A DNA stretch of 64,000 nt, taken from Chitinophagaceae bacterium (GTDB taxonomy: Bacteria > Bacteroidota > Bacteroidia > Chitinophagales > Chitinophagaceae). The notes beneath the pieces were generated by a model. The model saw nothing but the letters and a program-made list of their open reading frames with translations, was not told where the DNA came from and searched no databases. The position numbers were made by a program, and so were the translations under genes. Position 1 is the first letter of the stretch; each line of letters starts with the position of its first letter. The DNA is taken from NCBI GenBank assembly GCA_016720745.1, contig JADKKA010000019.1, positions 310,001-374,000 of the forward strand, given 5' to 3'. This document shows, piece by piece, positions 9,877-18,631 of the stretch.

Positions 9877-9908
9877 TTTGGTACACATGTAGCTGACGGC
9901 TATATTTG
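9877..9908 (+). promoter_or_regulatory. Bacteroidota-type promoter of the tRNA-Ala gene
   Basis: TTTG at 9877-9880, a 20-bp spacer, then TATATTTG at 9901-9908. This is an exact match to the -33 TTTG / -7 TAnnTTTG consensus used by the Bacteroidota primary sigma factor. Transcription would begin about 7-10 bp before the tRNA. Confidence 0.8.
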
Positions 9909-9920
9909 CAGCCCAAACAA

Positions 9921-9994
9921 GGGGGTTTAGCTCAGCTGGCTAGAGCGTTTGCATGGCATGCAAAAGGTCACCGGTTCGACTCCGGTAACCTCCA
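9921..9994 (+). tRNA. tRNA-Ala (anticodon GGC)
   Basis: 74-nt cloverleaf. The 7-bp acceptor stem is GGGGGTT with AACCTCC (one G-U pair), the D-arm is GCTC...GAGC, the anticodon stem-loop is TTTGC-ATGGCAT-GCAAA giving anticodon GGC, and the T-arm is CCGG-TTCGACT-CCGG. The discriminator base is A, as usual for tRNA-Ala, and CCA is not encoded. It would read GCC and GCU codons. Confidence 0.95.
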
Positions 9995-9999
9995 CTTTC

Positions 10000-10140
10000 A
10001 GCCGCCGTAGCCTTGGCGAAGGCGGCTATCACATTTCAGCCGCCATAGCTTAAGCGAAGGCGGCTTTCTTTTTTCATCAACTCCAACATTGGCGAAGGCG
10101 ACTTTTCTTTATCATCAACAGTAGCTTTTGCTAAAGCAGC
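10000..10140 (+). repeat. Tandem hairpin repeats (GCCGCC...GCGAAGGCGGC family), including a terminator
   Basis: At least two good and two degenerate copies of a hairpin element directly follow the tRNA. Copy 1 spans 10000-10027 and copy 2 spans 10038-10065; each has AGCCGCC/GGCGGCT arms and an internal GCGAA. Copy 2 is followed by TTCTTTTTT, so it can act as the tRNA terminator. Decayed copies lie near 10085-10104 and 10119-10141. The same element recurs at 47819-47932, so it is a dispersed family. The rest of the gap to 10407 holds no recognisable gene. Confidence 0.75.
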
Positions 10141-10407
10141 TACTTAACTTTTCTTCAACCCCAACATCGGCATCAACTGCGATTGTTGAATTCTTATATA
10201 GAATTCAATGCTTCCTTCAGCATCAAAGCAACCTGCCTTTCTCTGTCGACAAAGGGCTACATAGTTACTCTTAGTATTACTGTAATCACCGGTTTTTTTC
10301 ACGAATGAAGTAGGTAACTGCCCTGTTGATTGTCCTGTTTTATTATGAAATAATAGTATAACTTTAATAGAGTTGATTTTTTTCTTTCTTACCATCTTCT
10401 AACAGCA

Positions 10408-12687
10408 ATGCCTTCAAAAAAATCAGGCCTCATCAACTGGTTTATTCTCCACCCGATTGTTTCAGGTTTTATGGTATTTGCGGTGCTGATCACTCTCGGT
10501 GCCCTGCTGACTTATCAGCGGTATATGCTTTGGAAAAACCAGGAAGAAAAACTGGCCATGAGTGCCGTTGAGTCGGCCAGAAGCCGGCTCCAGGGATCCC
10601 TGGCTTATAGCCAGCATGCCACCTTATCCCTGGCACTAAGTTTAAGAGATGGCCGCATTCCGGACGATATAGATTCGATCGCAGCAGAGATCATGTCCAT
10701 CAGCCGTTTTATTGATGCCCTGCAACTGGTTCCCGGCGGCACAATTGAATATGTGTATCCAAAAGAAGGGCATGAATCAGTGATCGGTTATAATATCCTG
10801 ACTGATCCGGCCAGAAATAAAGAAGCCAACAAAGCCATACAGAACCGTAAACTTTATTTTGCCGGCCCATTTAATCTGAAACAGGGCGGACTGGGAGTAG
10901 TGGGCCGCTTACCGGTTTTTACGTCTGCCGGTTTCTGGGGATTCTCTGCCGTGGTGATCCGCTTTAATACTCTGCTTAACGCCGCAGGCATAGATACCTC
11001 CGGGGCAAACGGTTTTTTTTATCAACTCTCCAAAATCAATCCCGATACCGGAAAGGAAGAGTTTTTTTTGCCAGTAAAAAGTTCAACCAAAAGTTCACGC
11101 AGGGCAACCGTATATGTGAGCGATGGAGAATGGCAACTCTCGGTATCTCCCGTTAGCCCCGATCAAACCCTGGGCAGGTCCTTTACCACCCTGATCCTGT
11201 CTTTGATAATAGCAGTGATGGGTTCTGTTTTAACAACACTCATTTTAAAACGCCCGGCTGCCCTGGAAGAACTGGTTGCACAAAGAACAAAGGAACTGGA
11301 TGAAAGCCTGGAAAGAAACAGGGCTATTATTAATGCGTTGCCAGATACAATTTTTATTGTAGATGAGATGTACAGGATCACTGATTTTATTAATACCAGG
11401 GGACTGGTTACAGTTCTCCCGGCGGATCAGTTTCTAAACCATCGGGTAGATGAAGTACTGCCCCCGGATCTGGCTAAGGAAGTGATTGAAAACCTTCAAA
11501 TCGTTCGAAGTGGCAAACGGCTTATCACACATCAGTACCAGCTTGAAATCGGAGGAGTAAAAGCCGATTACGAGGCCCGTTATGTACACTATGGAAAAAA
11601 CAGTGTACTGGTATTGGTGCATGATACTTCTGAGAAAGCAGAGGCAGAACGAAAACTCCGGGATAGTGAGGTCAAATACAGGACCCTGGTAGAGAAAGCA
11701 TCTGATGCCATTTTTATTGTGGATTTTACCGGGAAGATTAAAGTGGTGAACCCCGCCGGTTGCCAACTTGCACAATATGATGAAGAAAGCCTTTTACACC
11801 GGACGATCTTTGAGTTCACCATTGGCGAAGACCTGAACCGGCTGCCCCTGCAGTTTCAGGCACTGGCAGAAGGAAAGACGGTGACCACTGAAAGGAAGCT
11901 CCGGCGAAAGGATCTGTCCGTGATTGATGTTGAAATTACTGCCTCAAGAATCAGTGAAGACCGCTTCCTGACTTTTGTAAGAGATATTACCGCCAGAAAA
12001 ATGATTGAAAGAGAACTGCTCAGCTCCCGTGAAGAATTCCGGCAATTGAGTAATTACCTGGAAAATATCCGGGAAGAAGAAAGAGTCAATATCTCCCGCG
12101 AAATTCATGATGAACTTGGTCAGCAGCTCACCGTATTAAAGATGGATATTTCCAGGCTTGGAAAAGAACTTCCGGTCAATGAGAAATTTGAACAGGACAA
12201 ATCCGAAATACTGGCCTTCACCAATGCAGTGATCAGCACCGTAAGAAAAATTTCATCCTCCCTGCGGCCCAGTCTGCTGGATGATGTGGGCTTAGTACCG
12301 GCCATAGAGTGGTATTGTAAGGATTTTTCCAAACGTACCGGTATACAAACCAATTTCCAGGCTGGTATCCAGGATTTAAAACTGGAAGAAAAAATCAAAA
12401 CAGGTTTGTTCAGGATTTTTCAGGAATCATTGACCAATATCGCCCGGCATGCCGGTGCCAGTCAGGTACAAGTTAGTCTGGATGTTAAAAATCAATCGAT
12501 CCTCCTGCTTGTACAGGATAATGGCAAGGGGTTTAATCAGGAAGAAATTGCGGCTAAAAAAACACTGGGTATCCTGGGTATCAGGGAAAGAGCCGTGATG
12601 ATGAAAGGAGATTATACCATCAGCAGCGCTCCGGGTAAAGGAACCACCACTACGGTTCTTGTCCCTTTGGCTGATACATCGCCTTGA
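10408..12687 (+). CDS. Membrane-bound PAS sensor histidine kinase (HisKA_3 type)
   Basis: 759-residue sensor kinase. A transmembrane helix at about residues 18-38 and a second at about 258-282 enclose a periplasmic region of about 220 residues that looks like a CHASE-type sensor (ISRFIDALQLVPGG; YVYPKEGHESVIGYNIL). Two PAS domains follow (about 300-410 and 425-540). Then come a HisKA_3 dimerisation domain with phospho-acceptor His567 (ISREIHDELGQQL) and an HATPase domain (DNGKGF, GLFRIFQESLTNIARHA). Kinases of this class pair with NarL/FixJ regulators; none lies next to it, so it is an orphan here. The partner could be one of the regulators at 53-63 kb, but this cannot be shown. Confidence 0.9.
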   Translation: MPSKKSGLINWFILHPIVSGFMVFAVLITLGALLTYQRYMLWKNQEEKLAMSAVESARSRLQGSLAYSQHATLSLALSLRDGRIPDDIDSIAAEIMSISRFIDALQLVPGGTIEYVYPKEGHESVIGYNILTDPARNKEANKAIQNRKLYFAGPFNLKQGGLGVVGRLPVFTSAGFWGFSAVVIRFNTLLNAAGIDTSGANGFFYQLSKINPDTGKEEFFLPVKSSTKSSRRATVYVSDGEWQLSVSPVSPDQTLGRSFTTLILSLIIAVMGSVLTTLILKRPAALEELVAQRTKELDESLERNRAIINALPDTIFIVDEMYRITDFINTRGLVTVLPADQFLNHRVDEVLPPDLAKEVIENLQIVRSGKRLITHQYQLEIGGVKADYEARYVHYGKNSVLVLVHDTSEKAEAERKLRDSEVKYRTLVEKASDAIFIVDFTGKIKVVNPAGCQLAQYDEESLLHRTIFEFTIGEDLNRLPLQFQALAEGKTVTTERKLRRKDLSVIDVEITASRISEDRFLTFVRDITARKMIERELLSSREEFRQLSNYLENIREEERVNISREIHDELGQQLTVLKMDISRLGKELPVNEKFEQDKSEILAFTNAVISTVRKISSSLRPSLLDDVGLVPAIEWYCKDFSKRTGIQTNFQAGIQDLKLEEKIKTGLFRIFQESLTNIARHAGASQVQVSLDVKNQSILLLVQDNGKGFNQEEIAAKKTLGILGIRERAVMMKGDYTISSAPGKGTTTTVLVPLADTSP

Positions 12688-12767
12688 ATCATTATTGATC
12701 AGATAATGAAACTTTTGATGAACATTCCTGCCCGGAAATCCGTTATTTTAGGCATTAAACTATTGAT

Positions 12768-12929
12768 ATGGGTGTCTGGAACCAGATAGCGGAATACCTT
12801 TACCTGAAGAAAAAAGATCCCAATCGTCCAAAGAGCAAATGGATTGGTTATATGCATGGGATTAACCGGATCAGCCTTTTGCTGTTCCTGCTCTGCCTGA
12901 TTATTTTGGCCCTCAAATTATTGTTGTAA
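12768..12929 (+). CDS. Small single-helix membrane protein (DUF6728-like)
   Basis: 53 codons: MGVWNQIAEYLYLKKKDP, a basic middle with KSKWIGYMHGINRISLL, then a C-terminal hydrophobic helix rich in Leu and Ile. The motif order (short amphipathic start, KKDPNRP, MHGINRIS, one helix) fits my memory of a small conserved Bacteroidota family annotated DUF6728; that name should be treated as tentative. It lies 80 bp after the sensor kinase and its last 12 bases overlap the end of lpxB on the other strand. Function unknown. Confidence 0.7.
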   Translation: MGVWNQIAEYLYLKKKDPNRPKSKWIGYMHGINRISLLLFLLCLIILALKLLL

Positions 12930-14042
12930 AAACCGGCTGATCAATGTTGCTGCCTGTGCCGAGGCTTTTCCACCGGCCACCAGCATTTCCCGGAGTTGGG
13001 TATAGGCAACGGTAAGTTCGCGGCGTTGCTGCTCGTCCTGCAACAAATCTTTTAATGCCATAGTTAATCGGGATACAGTCATTTCATCCTGGATCAGTTC
13101 TTTCACCACCAGTCTGTCCATGATCAGGTTAACCAGAGAAATGTATTTTACTTTCACCAGCCTCTTTCCAATCTGGTAACTCAGCCAGGATCCTTTATAA
13201 CAAACTACTTCAGGTACACCGAATAAAGCTGTTTCCAGTGTGGCCGTACCGGAGGTGACCAGCGCGGCTACTGATTGCTGCAAGAGGTCATAGGTTTGAT
13301 TGGAGACATAGGAGACATTGGCATAATCGCTGACCAGCGAATCATAAAATGATGCTTCAACACCCGGTGCACGGGCAACGATAAACTGGTATTCCGGAAA
13401 GGCCTTACTCACTTCCAGCATAACCGGCAGTTTTACATTGATCTCCTGTTTGCGGCTTCCGGGTAAAAGCGCTACAATAGGTTTTGATGAAAACCTTTGA
13501 ATGTCGTTTTCAGCCCCGGTCTCTTTGCGGGTCCTCCTTTCAATTTCTTCCAATAACGGATGACCTACATACTCCACTTCCCAGTTCCATTTTTGCCGGT
13601 AATAATCTTTTTCAAAAGGAAGGATCACCAGCATTTTATCGATACACTGCTTCATCATTTTCACCCTGCCTTCCTTCCAGGCCCAGACCTGCGGAGAAAT
13701 ATAGTAGATGACTTTAATGCCCTGCATTTTGGCCCATCGGGCGATACGAAGATTGAAACCCGGATAATCAATCAGGATCAGGGCATCAGGACGATTGGCC
13801 AGGATGTCTTCTTTACAAAATTTCAGATTACGGAAAATGGTACGCAGGTTCATTAGTACTTCCACAAATCCCATAAAAGCAAGGTCACGGTAATGCTTCA
13901 CCAGTTCGCCGCCGGCTTCCTGCATTTTATCACCGCCCCAGCAACGGATCTGTGCCGACGAATCTTTTTGGATGAGTTCCCTGATCAGGTTACTGCCGTG
14001 CAGGTCCCCGGATGCTTCTCCGGCGATGATATAGTATTTCAT
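12918..14042 (-). CDS. lpxB: Lipid-A-disaccharide synthase
   Basis: Joins UDP-2,3-diacylglucosamine and lipid X to give lipid A disaccharide at the inner membrane. The 374-residue length is normal. Visible motifs: YYIIAGEASGDLHGSNLI at the start, FMGFVEVL near residue 58, DYPGFNLRIA, YYISPQVWAWKEGR, VGHPLLEE, ALLPGSRKQEI and SGTATLETALFGVP, all diagnostic of LpxB. It is the last gene of a surE - membrane protein - lpxB run (gaps of about 18 and 16 bp), an order I recall from other Bacteroidota. Confidence 0.97.
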   Translation of the reverse strand: MKYYIIAGEASGDLHGSNLIRELIQKDSSAQIRCWGGDKMQEAGGELVKHYRDLAFMGFVEVLMNLRTIFRNLKFCKEDILANRPDALILIDYPGFNLRIARWAKMQGIKVIYYISPQVWAWKEGRVKMMKQCIDKMLVILPFEKDYYRQKWNWEVEYVGHPLLEEIERRTRKETGAENDIQRFSSKPIVALLPGSRKQEINVKLPVMLEVSKAFPEYQFIVARAPGVEASFYDSLVSDYANVSYVSNQTYDLLQQSVAALVTSGTATLETALFGVPEVVCYKGSWLSYQIGKRLVKVKYISLVNLIMDRLVVKELIQDEMTVSRLTMALKDLLQDEQQRRELTVAYTQLREMLVAGGKASAQAATLISRFLQQ

Positions 14043-14058
14043 ACCGGGGTGTTTTAGA

Positions 14059-14355
14059 TCAGTTGAATAATTTCAGCAGCAGGATACTAACGCCGTAAAA
14101 AAGAGTAACGATAAAAATCCCTTTAAAGGTTTCTGATTTGTCAAAATGCACATAGAGGGCAAAAAGCAGGGCATTGGATAAAAGAGAAAGCGTACCCACA
14201 TGCGTAATGACTTTATTATCGTGCATAAAGTAGTCCAGGAATTCCCGGAAACTGAGAGAGGGAAAACTGACCCGGTAAATAACAAGCAGGCCAATCAGCG
14301 GACCGATCAGGCCAAGGATCAGACCCAGTCGAAGATTATTTTTGGTGAGGAACAT
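14059..14355 (-). CDS. Conserved small membrane protein between surE and lpxB
   Basis: 98 residues with three or four predicted membrane segments: about 8-28 (LGLILGLIGPLIGLLVIY), 53-70 (GTLSLLSNALLFALYVHF) and 78-96 (GIFIVTLFYGVSILLLKLF). The stretch SFREFLDYFMHDNKVITHVG forms the loop. It sits 18 bp downstream of surE and 16 bp upstream of lpxB. Function is unknown; the linkage to lpxB suggests envelope biology. Confidence 0.85.
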   Translation of the reverse strand: MFLTKNNLRLGLILGLIGPLIGLLVIYRVSFPSLSFREFLDYFMHDNKVITHVGTLSLLSNALLFALYVHFDKSETFKGIFIVTLFYGVSILLLKLFN

Positions 14356-14373
14356 GGGCGGTTTTTTAGTGGC

Positions 14374-15213
14374 TTATTTCCAGGTTTTTTCCAATTGCGA
14401 TTTTAAAACGTAATTCGTCAGATCAAATTGTACGGGAACCACACTAACATAGTTATTGGCCAGCGCCCATACATCCGTATCCTTTCCTTTGTCAAAATTC
14501 ACAAACTCCCCGGTTAACCAGTAATAATGCCTGCCATGCGGATCATTTCTTTCGATGAAGTCTTCTTCGTATTTCGCATAAGCCTGCCGGCAGATTTTAT
14601 AACCCCTGACTAATTCAGGTGCCACAGAAGGAATATTGACATTGAGTACCGTGTGTTTGTCCAGTTTGGAAGACAACATTTTTTCTACAATAATCCTTAC
14701 AAATTTTCTGGCTCCGGTAAAATCGGCATCCAGCCGGTAATCAAGCAGGGAAAATCCGGCAGAAGGAATACTTTCTATCGCTGCTTCCACCGCGGCAGAC
14801 ATGGTTCCTGAATAAATAACATTGATACTGTGATTAGCCCCATGATTAATGCCACTCAGACAGAGATCGGGTTTGCGGTGCAGTACTTTGTCAACCGCCA
14901 GTTTCACACAATCTACCGGTGTGCCCGTGCAACTCCAGGTTTCCACATTTTCCATGGAATGAATCTTGTGCAAACGAAGGGGCTGACCAATCGTGATGGC
15001 ATGACCCATTCCCGACTGCGGTTTATCTGGTGCTACCACCACAATCTTACCCAAATCTTTCACGGCTTCTACGAGGTTCATGATACCCGGCGCAGTTACA
15101 CCATCATCATTGGTGATCAGGATAACCGGCGGTTCTTTTTTTACCCTGGCTGAACGGGTTTTGGGAGAAGAAGAGGATTTTTTCGAAGGATTGGTTTTTA
15201 CTTTAACTGCCAT
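14374..15213 (-). CDS. surE: 5'/3'-nucleotidase SurE
   Basis: Metal-dependent nucleoside 5'-monophosphate phosphatase. The core begins at ILITNDDGVTAPGI with the metal-binding Asp-Asp pair, followed by VVAPDKPQSGMGHAIT, TGTPVDCVKLA and LCLSGINHGANHS (metal-binding Asn), then the family's YSGTMSAAVEA. It has an unusual Lys/Ser-rich N-terminal extension of about 28 residues (KTNPSKKSSSSPKTRSARVK). The ATG at 15213 was chosen over a TTG three codons upstream. It starts the surE - membrane protein - lpxB run. Confidence 0.95.
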   Translation of the reverse strand: MAVKVKTNPSKKSSSSPKTRSARVKKEPPVILITNDDGVTAPGIMNLVEAVKDLGKIVVVAPDKPQSGMGHAITIGQPLRLHKIHSMENVETWSCTGTPVDCVKLAVDKVLHRKPDLCLSGINHGANHSINVIYSGTMSAAVEAAIESIPSAGFSLLDYRLDADFTGARKFVRIIVEKMLSSKLDKHTVLNVNIPSVAPELVRGYKICRQAYAKYEEDFIERNDPHGRHYYWLTGEFVNFDKGKDTDVWALANNYVSVVPVQFDLTNYVLKSQLEKTWK

Positions 15214-15266
15214 AGACTGCAAAATTCCCTGTTTTTGCCGGCTTATCCAAAAAGATGCGGTAAAGG

Positions 15267-15317
15267 TTTGGAAATTCTAAATTAATTAGTATTTTGCGAC
15301 TAATTAAATTAGTTGTT
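15267..15317 (+). promoter_or_regulatory. Promoter and twin palindromic operators of the XRE-S24 gene
   Basis: A TTTG at 15267-15270 and a -7-like TATTTTG starting at 15290 mark the promoter. Two 15-bp inverted repeats flank the -7 element: TCTAAATTAATTAGT at 15276-15290 and ACTAATTAAATTAGT at 15299-15313, the second perfect around one central base. Their starts are 23 bp apart, about two helical turns, so two dimers could bind the same face. The second ends 4 bp before the ATG. Autorepression by the downstream XRE protein is the likely meaning. Confidence 0.7.
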
Positions 15318-16067
15318 ATGGCGATATCCAATCAGAACCTGAAATATCTCCGCAAATTACGCGGCTGGACACAGGAGGAATTTGCCCAGAAACTCAGGAT
15401 CAAACGTTCCCTGTTGGGAGCTTATGAAGAGGAAAGGGCTGAACCCCGTATCGATGTACTGGAAGTTGTATGCGATATGTTTAAACTCACCCTTGATGAC
15501 CTTTTACGAAAAGACCTGAGTGATAACAAAGGGAATTACCTGGCCAAAAGAAGGGCCATGAAAATGGTATCAGGAAGAGCCGATATTCCCTTTGTACCCG
15601 TTAAAGCCGCCGCCGGTTACCTGGCCGGTTATGCTGACCCCGAATTTGTAGATGAACTGAATACTTTTACCCTGCCCATGCTCGCAGGGGGTAATTACCG
15701 CGCCTTTGAGATCATCGGCGATTCCATGCTGCCCACACCCAGTGGCTCCGTGATCGTCGGGGAAAAAGTTGATAATCTGGATGAGGTCAGGAACAATGTC
15801 CCCTGTATCGTCGTTTCCCGTAACGAAGGGGTCGTATATAAACGAGTGCAGAAAAACGGCAGACAAAAAAACAAACTCACCCTGATCAGTGATAACCCGG
15901 CCTATCATCCCTATACCGTCAATGCAGATGAAATCCTGGAAATGTGGCAGGCACAAATGGTCATTTCCAAAATCAGCAGCCAGCAGCGGTGGGATATGAA
16001 TCAGCTCACTAATATCGTTTCTGATCTGCAGGAACAGGTGACCACCCTGAAAAAAAGAATGAACTGA
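15318..16067 (+). CDS. XRE-family transcriptional regulator with S24/LexA-like C-terminal domain
   Basis: 249 residues from the ATG at 15318 (an upstream in-frame TTG would add eight residues inside the operator). An N-terminal Cro/C1 helix-turn-helix (NLKYLRKLRGWTQEEFAQKL...RSLLGAYEEERAEPRID) is joined to an S24-like domain with the FEIIGDSMLP motif, which in LexA and CI carries the catalytic Ser, and VVYKRV, which carries a Lys at the usual place. The C-terminus is a predicted coiled coil (about 225-249). It may respond to stress by self-cleavage or ligand binding, but no AG cleavage site was identified with confidence. It stands alone with its own operators and is not in a recognisable prophage. 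Confidence 0.88.
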   Translation: MAISNQNLKYLRKLRGWTQEEFAQKLRIKRSLLGAYEEERAEPRIDVLEVVCDMFKLTLDDLLRKDLSDNKGNYLAKRRAMKMVSGRADIPFVPVKAAAGYLAGYADPEFVDELNTFTLPMLAGGNYRAFEIIGDSMLPTPSGSVIVGEKVDNLDEVRNNVPCIVVSRNEGVVYKRVQKNGRQKNKLTLISDNPAYHPYTVNADEILEMWQAQMVISKISSQQRWDMNQLTNIVSDLQEQVTTLKKRMN

Positions 16068-16113
16068 TTATCGTTCAGCACATTAGAATTTTTCATGTAA
16101 TTTCCCGGCAGCC

Positions 16114-16144
16114 TTTAAGTAGTAGGCTTTGTCTGTTATCTTTG
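16114..16144 (+). promoter_or_regulatory. Promoter of the DUF5916 gene
   Basis: TTTA at 16114-16117, a 19-bp spacer, and TATCTTTG at 16137-16144. The -7 matches TAnnTTTG exactly and the -33 has one mismatch. It ends 20 bp before the ATG at 16165. Confidence 0.65.
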
Positions 16145-16164
16145 TAGATAGCCAATACCTGGAA

Positions 16165-18631
16165 ATGACATTGAAGCGATTAATCTGTATACCCCTTTTT
16201 TTTTGTTTCTTTTCGCTTCAGGCGCAAGAGAAATCGCTTCCCGCTGTAAAAATCAGCCAGGCTCCCCGCATAGATGGCGATCTTTCCGATGAAGGATGGC
16301 AGCAGGCCACAGCTGCCACCGATTTTATTCAATATTATCCTGCTGCCGGTCAGCCTGCGTCAAAACAAACCGTAGTAAGAATCCTGTATGACAATACCGC
16401 AGTTTATATTGGTGCCTACCTTTATGATGATCCATCCCTGATCCGCAAACAAATTACAGCCCGCGATGAGGAAATGCAGAAGGACGTGGATTATTTCTCT
16501 GTTTTCTTTGATACCTATCATGATAAACAAAACGGGTTTCAGTTTGTGGTCACCTCCGCAAACGTGCAGTCAGATGCCAGGCTGGGGCCCAATCTGGGAA
16601 GCGGTGGCGGATTTGGAGAATTTGGCGACAAGACATGGGATGCCGTTTGGGAAAGTAAAGTAAAAATTCAGAAGGACGGCTGGTCCGTGGAAATGAAAAT
16701 CCCCTATATCTCCCTGCGTTTTGCCCGAAAGGATGTGCAGGACTGGGGCTTACAGTTTCTCCGCCTGATCCGCCGCACCAACGAAACTTGTTACTGGAGT
16801 CCCGTTGATCCCAGCGTGAACGGATTGGTGAATCAGTTTGGAAATTTCAATGGCCTGCAGCAATTGCAACCACCAATGCGACTGAGTTTCTCCCCCTATG
16901 TTTCTACCGGTTATCGTAAATCTCCGGATGTAGGAACGGGCTTCAATAAAACAGGTCTTCTCAGCGGCGGTATGGATTTGAAATACGGTGTCAACGAAAG
17001 TTTTACATTAGATGCTACCCTCATCCCTGATTTTGGCCAGGTGATTTCGGATAATGTAGTCAACAATCTTTCTCCCTTCGAAATCAGGTTCCAGGAAAAC
17101 AGACCCTTTTTTACAGAAGGAACAGAAATATTCAATAAAGCAGGTTTGTTTTATTCCCGAAGGGTAGGAGCTACACCATCCCGGTACAATGATGTGCGAT
17201 TTTTTGTCGCCAGCAATCCTGGTTGGGATATCATTAAGAACCCAACCACCACCCAATTGTACAATGCCACCAAATTTTCCGGCCGAACCAAGAATAAACT
17301 AGGAATCGGAATTTTCAACGCTGTTACTGCACCCGCCTATGCAAAACTGAGAAATACCATGACGGGAAAAGATTCGAGCATTCAAACCGAACCACTGGCC
17401 AATTATAATATCCTGGTATTGGATCAGGCACTCAAAGGCAGATCTTCCATTACTTTCACCAATACCAATGTGATTCCGGAATGCAGGTTCGCCCGATGCC
17501 AATGTATCGGCGCTGGACTTTAGTTTGTTCGACAAAAGCAATATCTATAATCTCAGGGGAACTGCCCGATACAGCAAAATATTTTCAGGAACGCCATCCG
17601 ATGGATTCAATACCACCCTCCGCTTTGCCAAGGTAAGCGGTAACTGGCAGTATAATATCCAGGGCAATATTGAATCAGCCAATTATAATCCAAGGGATCT
17701 TGGTTTTTTACAGGCGCCCAATGAAGTATCAGTGAACAGTAATTTTGGGTATTATCATTTTCAACCCTCAGGTGCACTGCTACAGTATAATTACCGGATC
17801 AATGCCTATTACAGCAGGATGTATCAGCCCGGAAATTTTAACCGGGCATTTGTCAGGGGTACCGGCTTCTGGTTATTCCGCAATTTCTGGGATGTCTCAC
17901 TAACCGCAGGGTATTTCCCAACGGAGAATGATTATTTCGTACTCGGTGATCCTGCTACTTACCGCCGCTTTGTAAAAAGACCTTCTTACGGCTACATAGA
18001 ATCCAGTGGCAGCACCGACAGCCGGAAAAGATTATACGTGCGTTACTCCGTACTATTTTCTGATTTCTTTGAATCAGCACCCAATAAAGCCTATCATGCG
18101 GTGGAAGGAGGATTACGCTACCGGTTTAGTAACCGGTTTACCCTTGACCTTTCTCATCGGCATGAAGGGGAAACCGATTACATTATTTACGCAGGAAGAG
18201 AAATCAATAACGAACCGATTGTGGCATTTGTGAATTTTACAGATGTTACTTCCATACTCAGCGGGATTTATAATTTCACACCCCGGGTCAATCTCACCCT
18301 CCGTGGCCGTCACTACCTGAGCCGGGTACATTTCAACCGCTATGCCAATGTGGTCCTGAATGGTAATACCATTAATAAAAGCGGAACCGCCAATTACAGC
18401 AATGTAAATGTTTTCAATCTCGATGCCTTTCTTACCTGGGATTTTCGCCTCGGCAGCCGCCTCATCGCCGGTTACAAAAACTGGCTGGGAGATGAGGAAA
18501 TAATCAGCCCGTCCGGAAAAAATAATTACCTGAATAATCTCCGGGGAACATTCGGTAAAAGGCATGGGAATGAATTCACCATTCGCTTTATCTACTTTCT
18601 CGATTATAATCAGCTCAGAAAAAAATCCTAA
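16165..18631 (+). pseudogene. DUF5916 family outer-membrane protein with CBM9-like N-terminus, single-base frameshift
   Basis: Two consecutive frames form one protein of about 821 residues. The first (16165-17523) has a signal peptide, a carbohydrate-binding family 9-like domain (APRIDGDLSDEGWQQATAA, FDTYHDKQNGFQFVV, GWSVEMKIPYISLRF) and the start of the barrel (NRPFFTEGTEIF). The second (frame containing 17525-18631) continues the barrel to its C-terminus. An extra C at 17476-17477 breaks the frame: removing one C gives NVIRNAGSPDANVSALDF and joins the halves. It may be a true frameshift mutation or a consensus error. Function of DUF5916 proteins is unclear; they are outer-membrane barrels often linked to polymer use. 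The last 4 bp overlap pdeM on the other strand. The ATG at 16165 was preferred over a TTG at 16129 inside the promoter. Confidence 0.85.

Noticed and set aside
10144..10395. 83-codon minus-strand frame before the PAS kinase
   Set aside because: It starts 12 bp from the divergent kinase ATG and its end runs into decayed hairpin repeats; no family match. Possible but unsupported.
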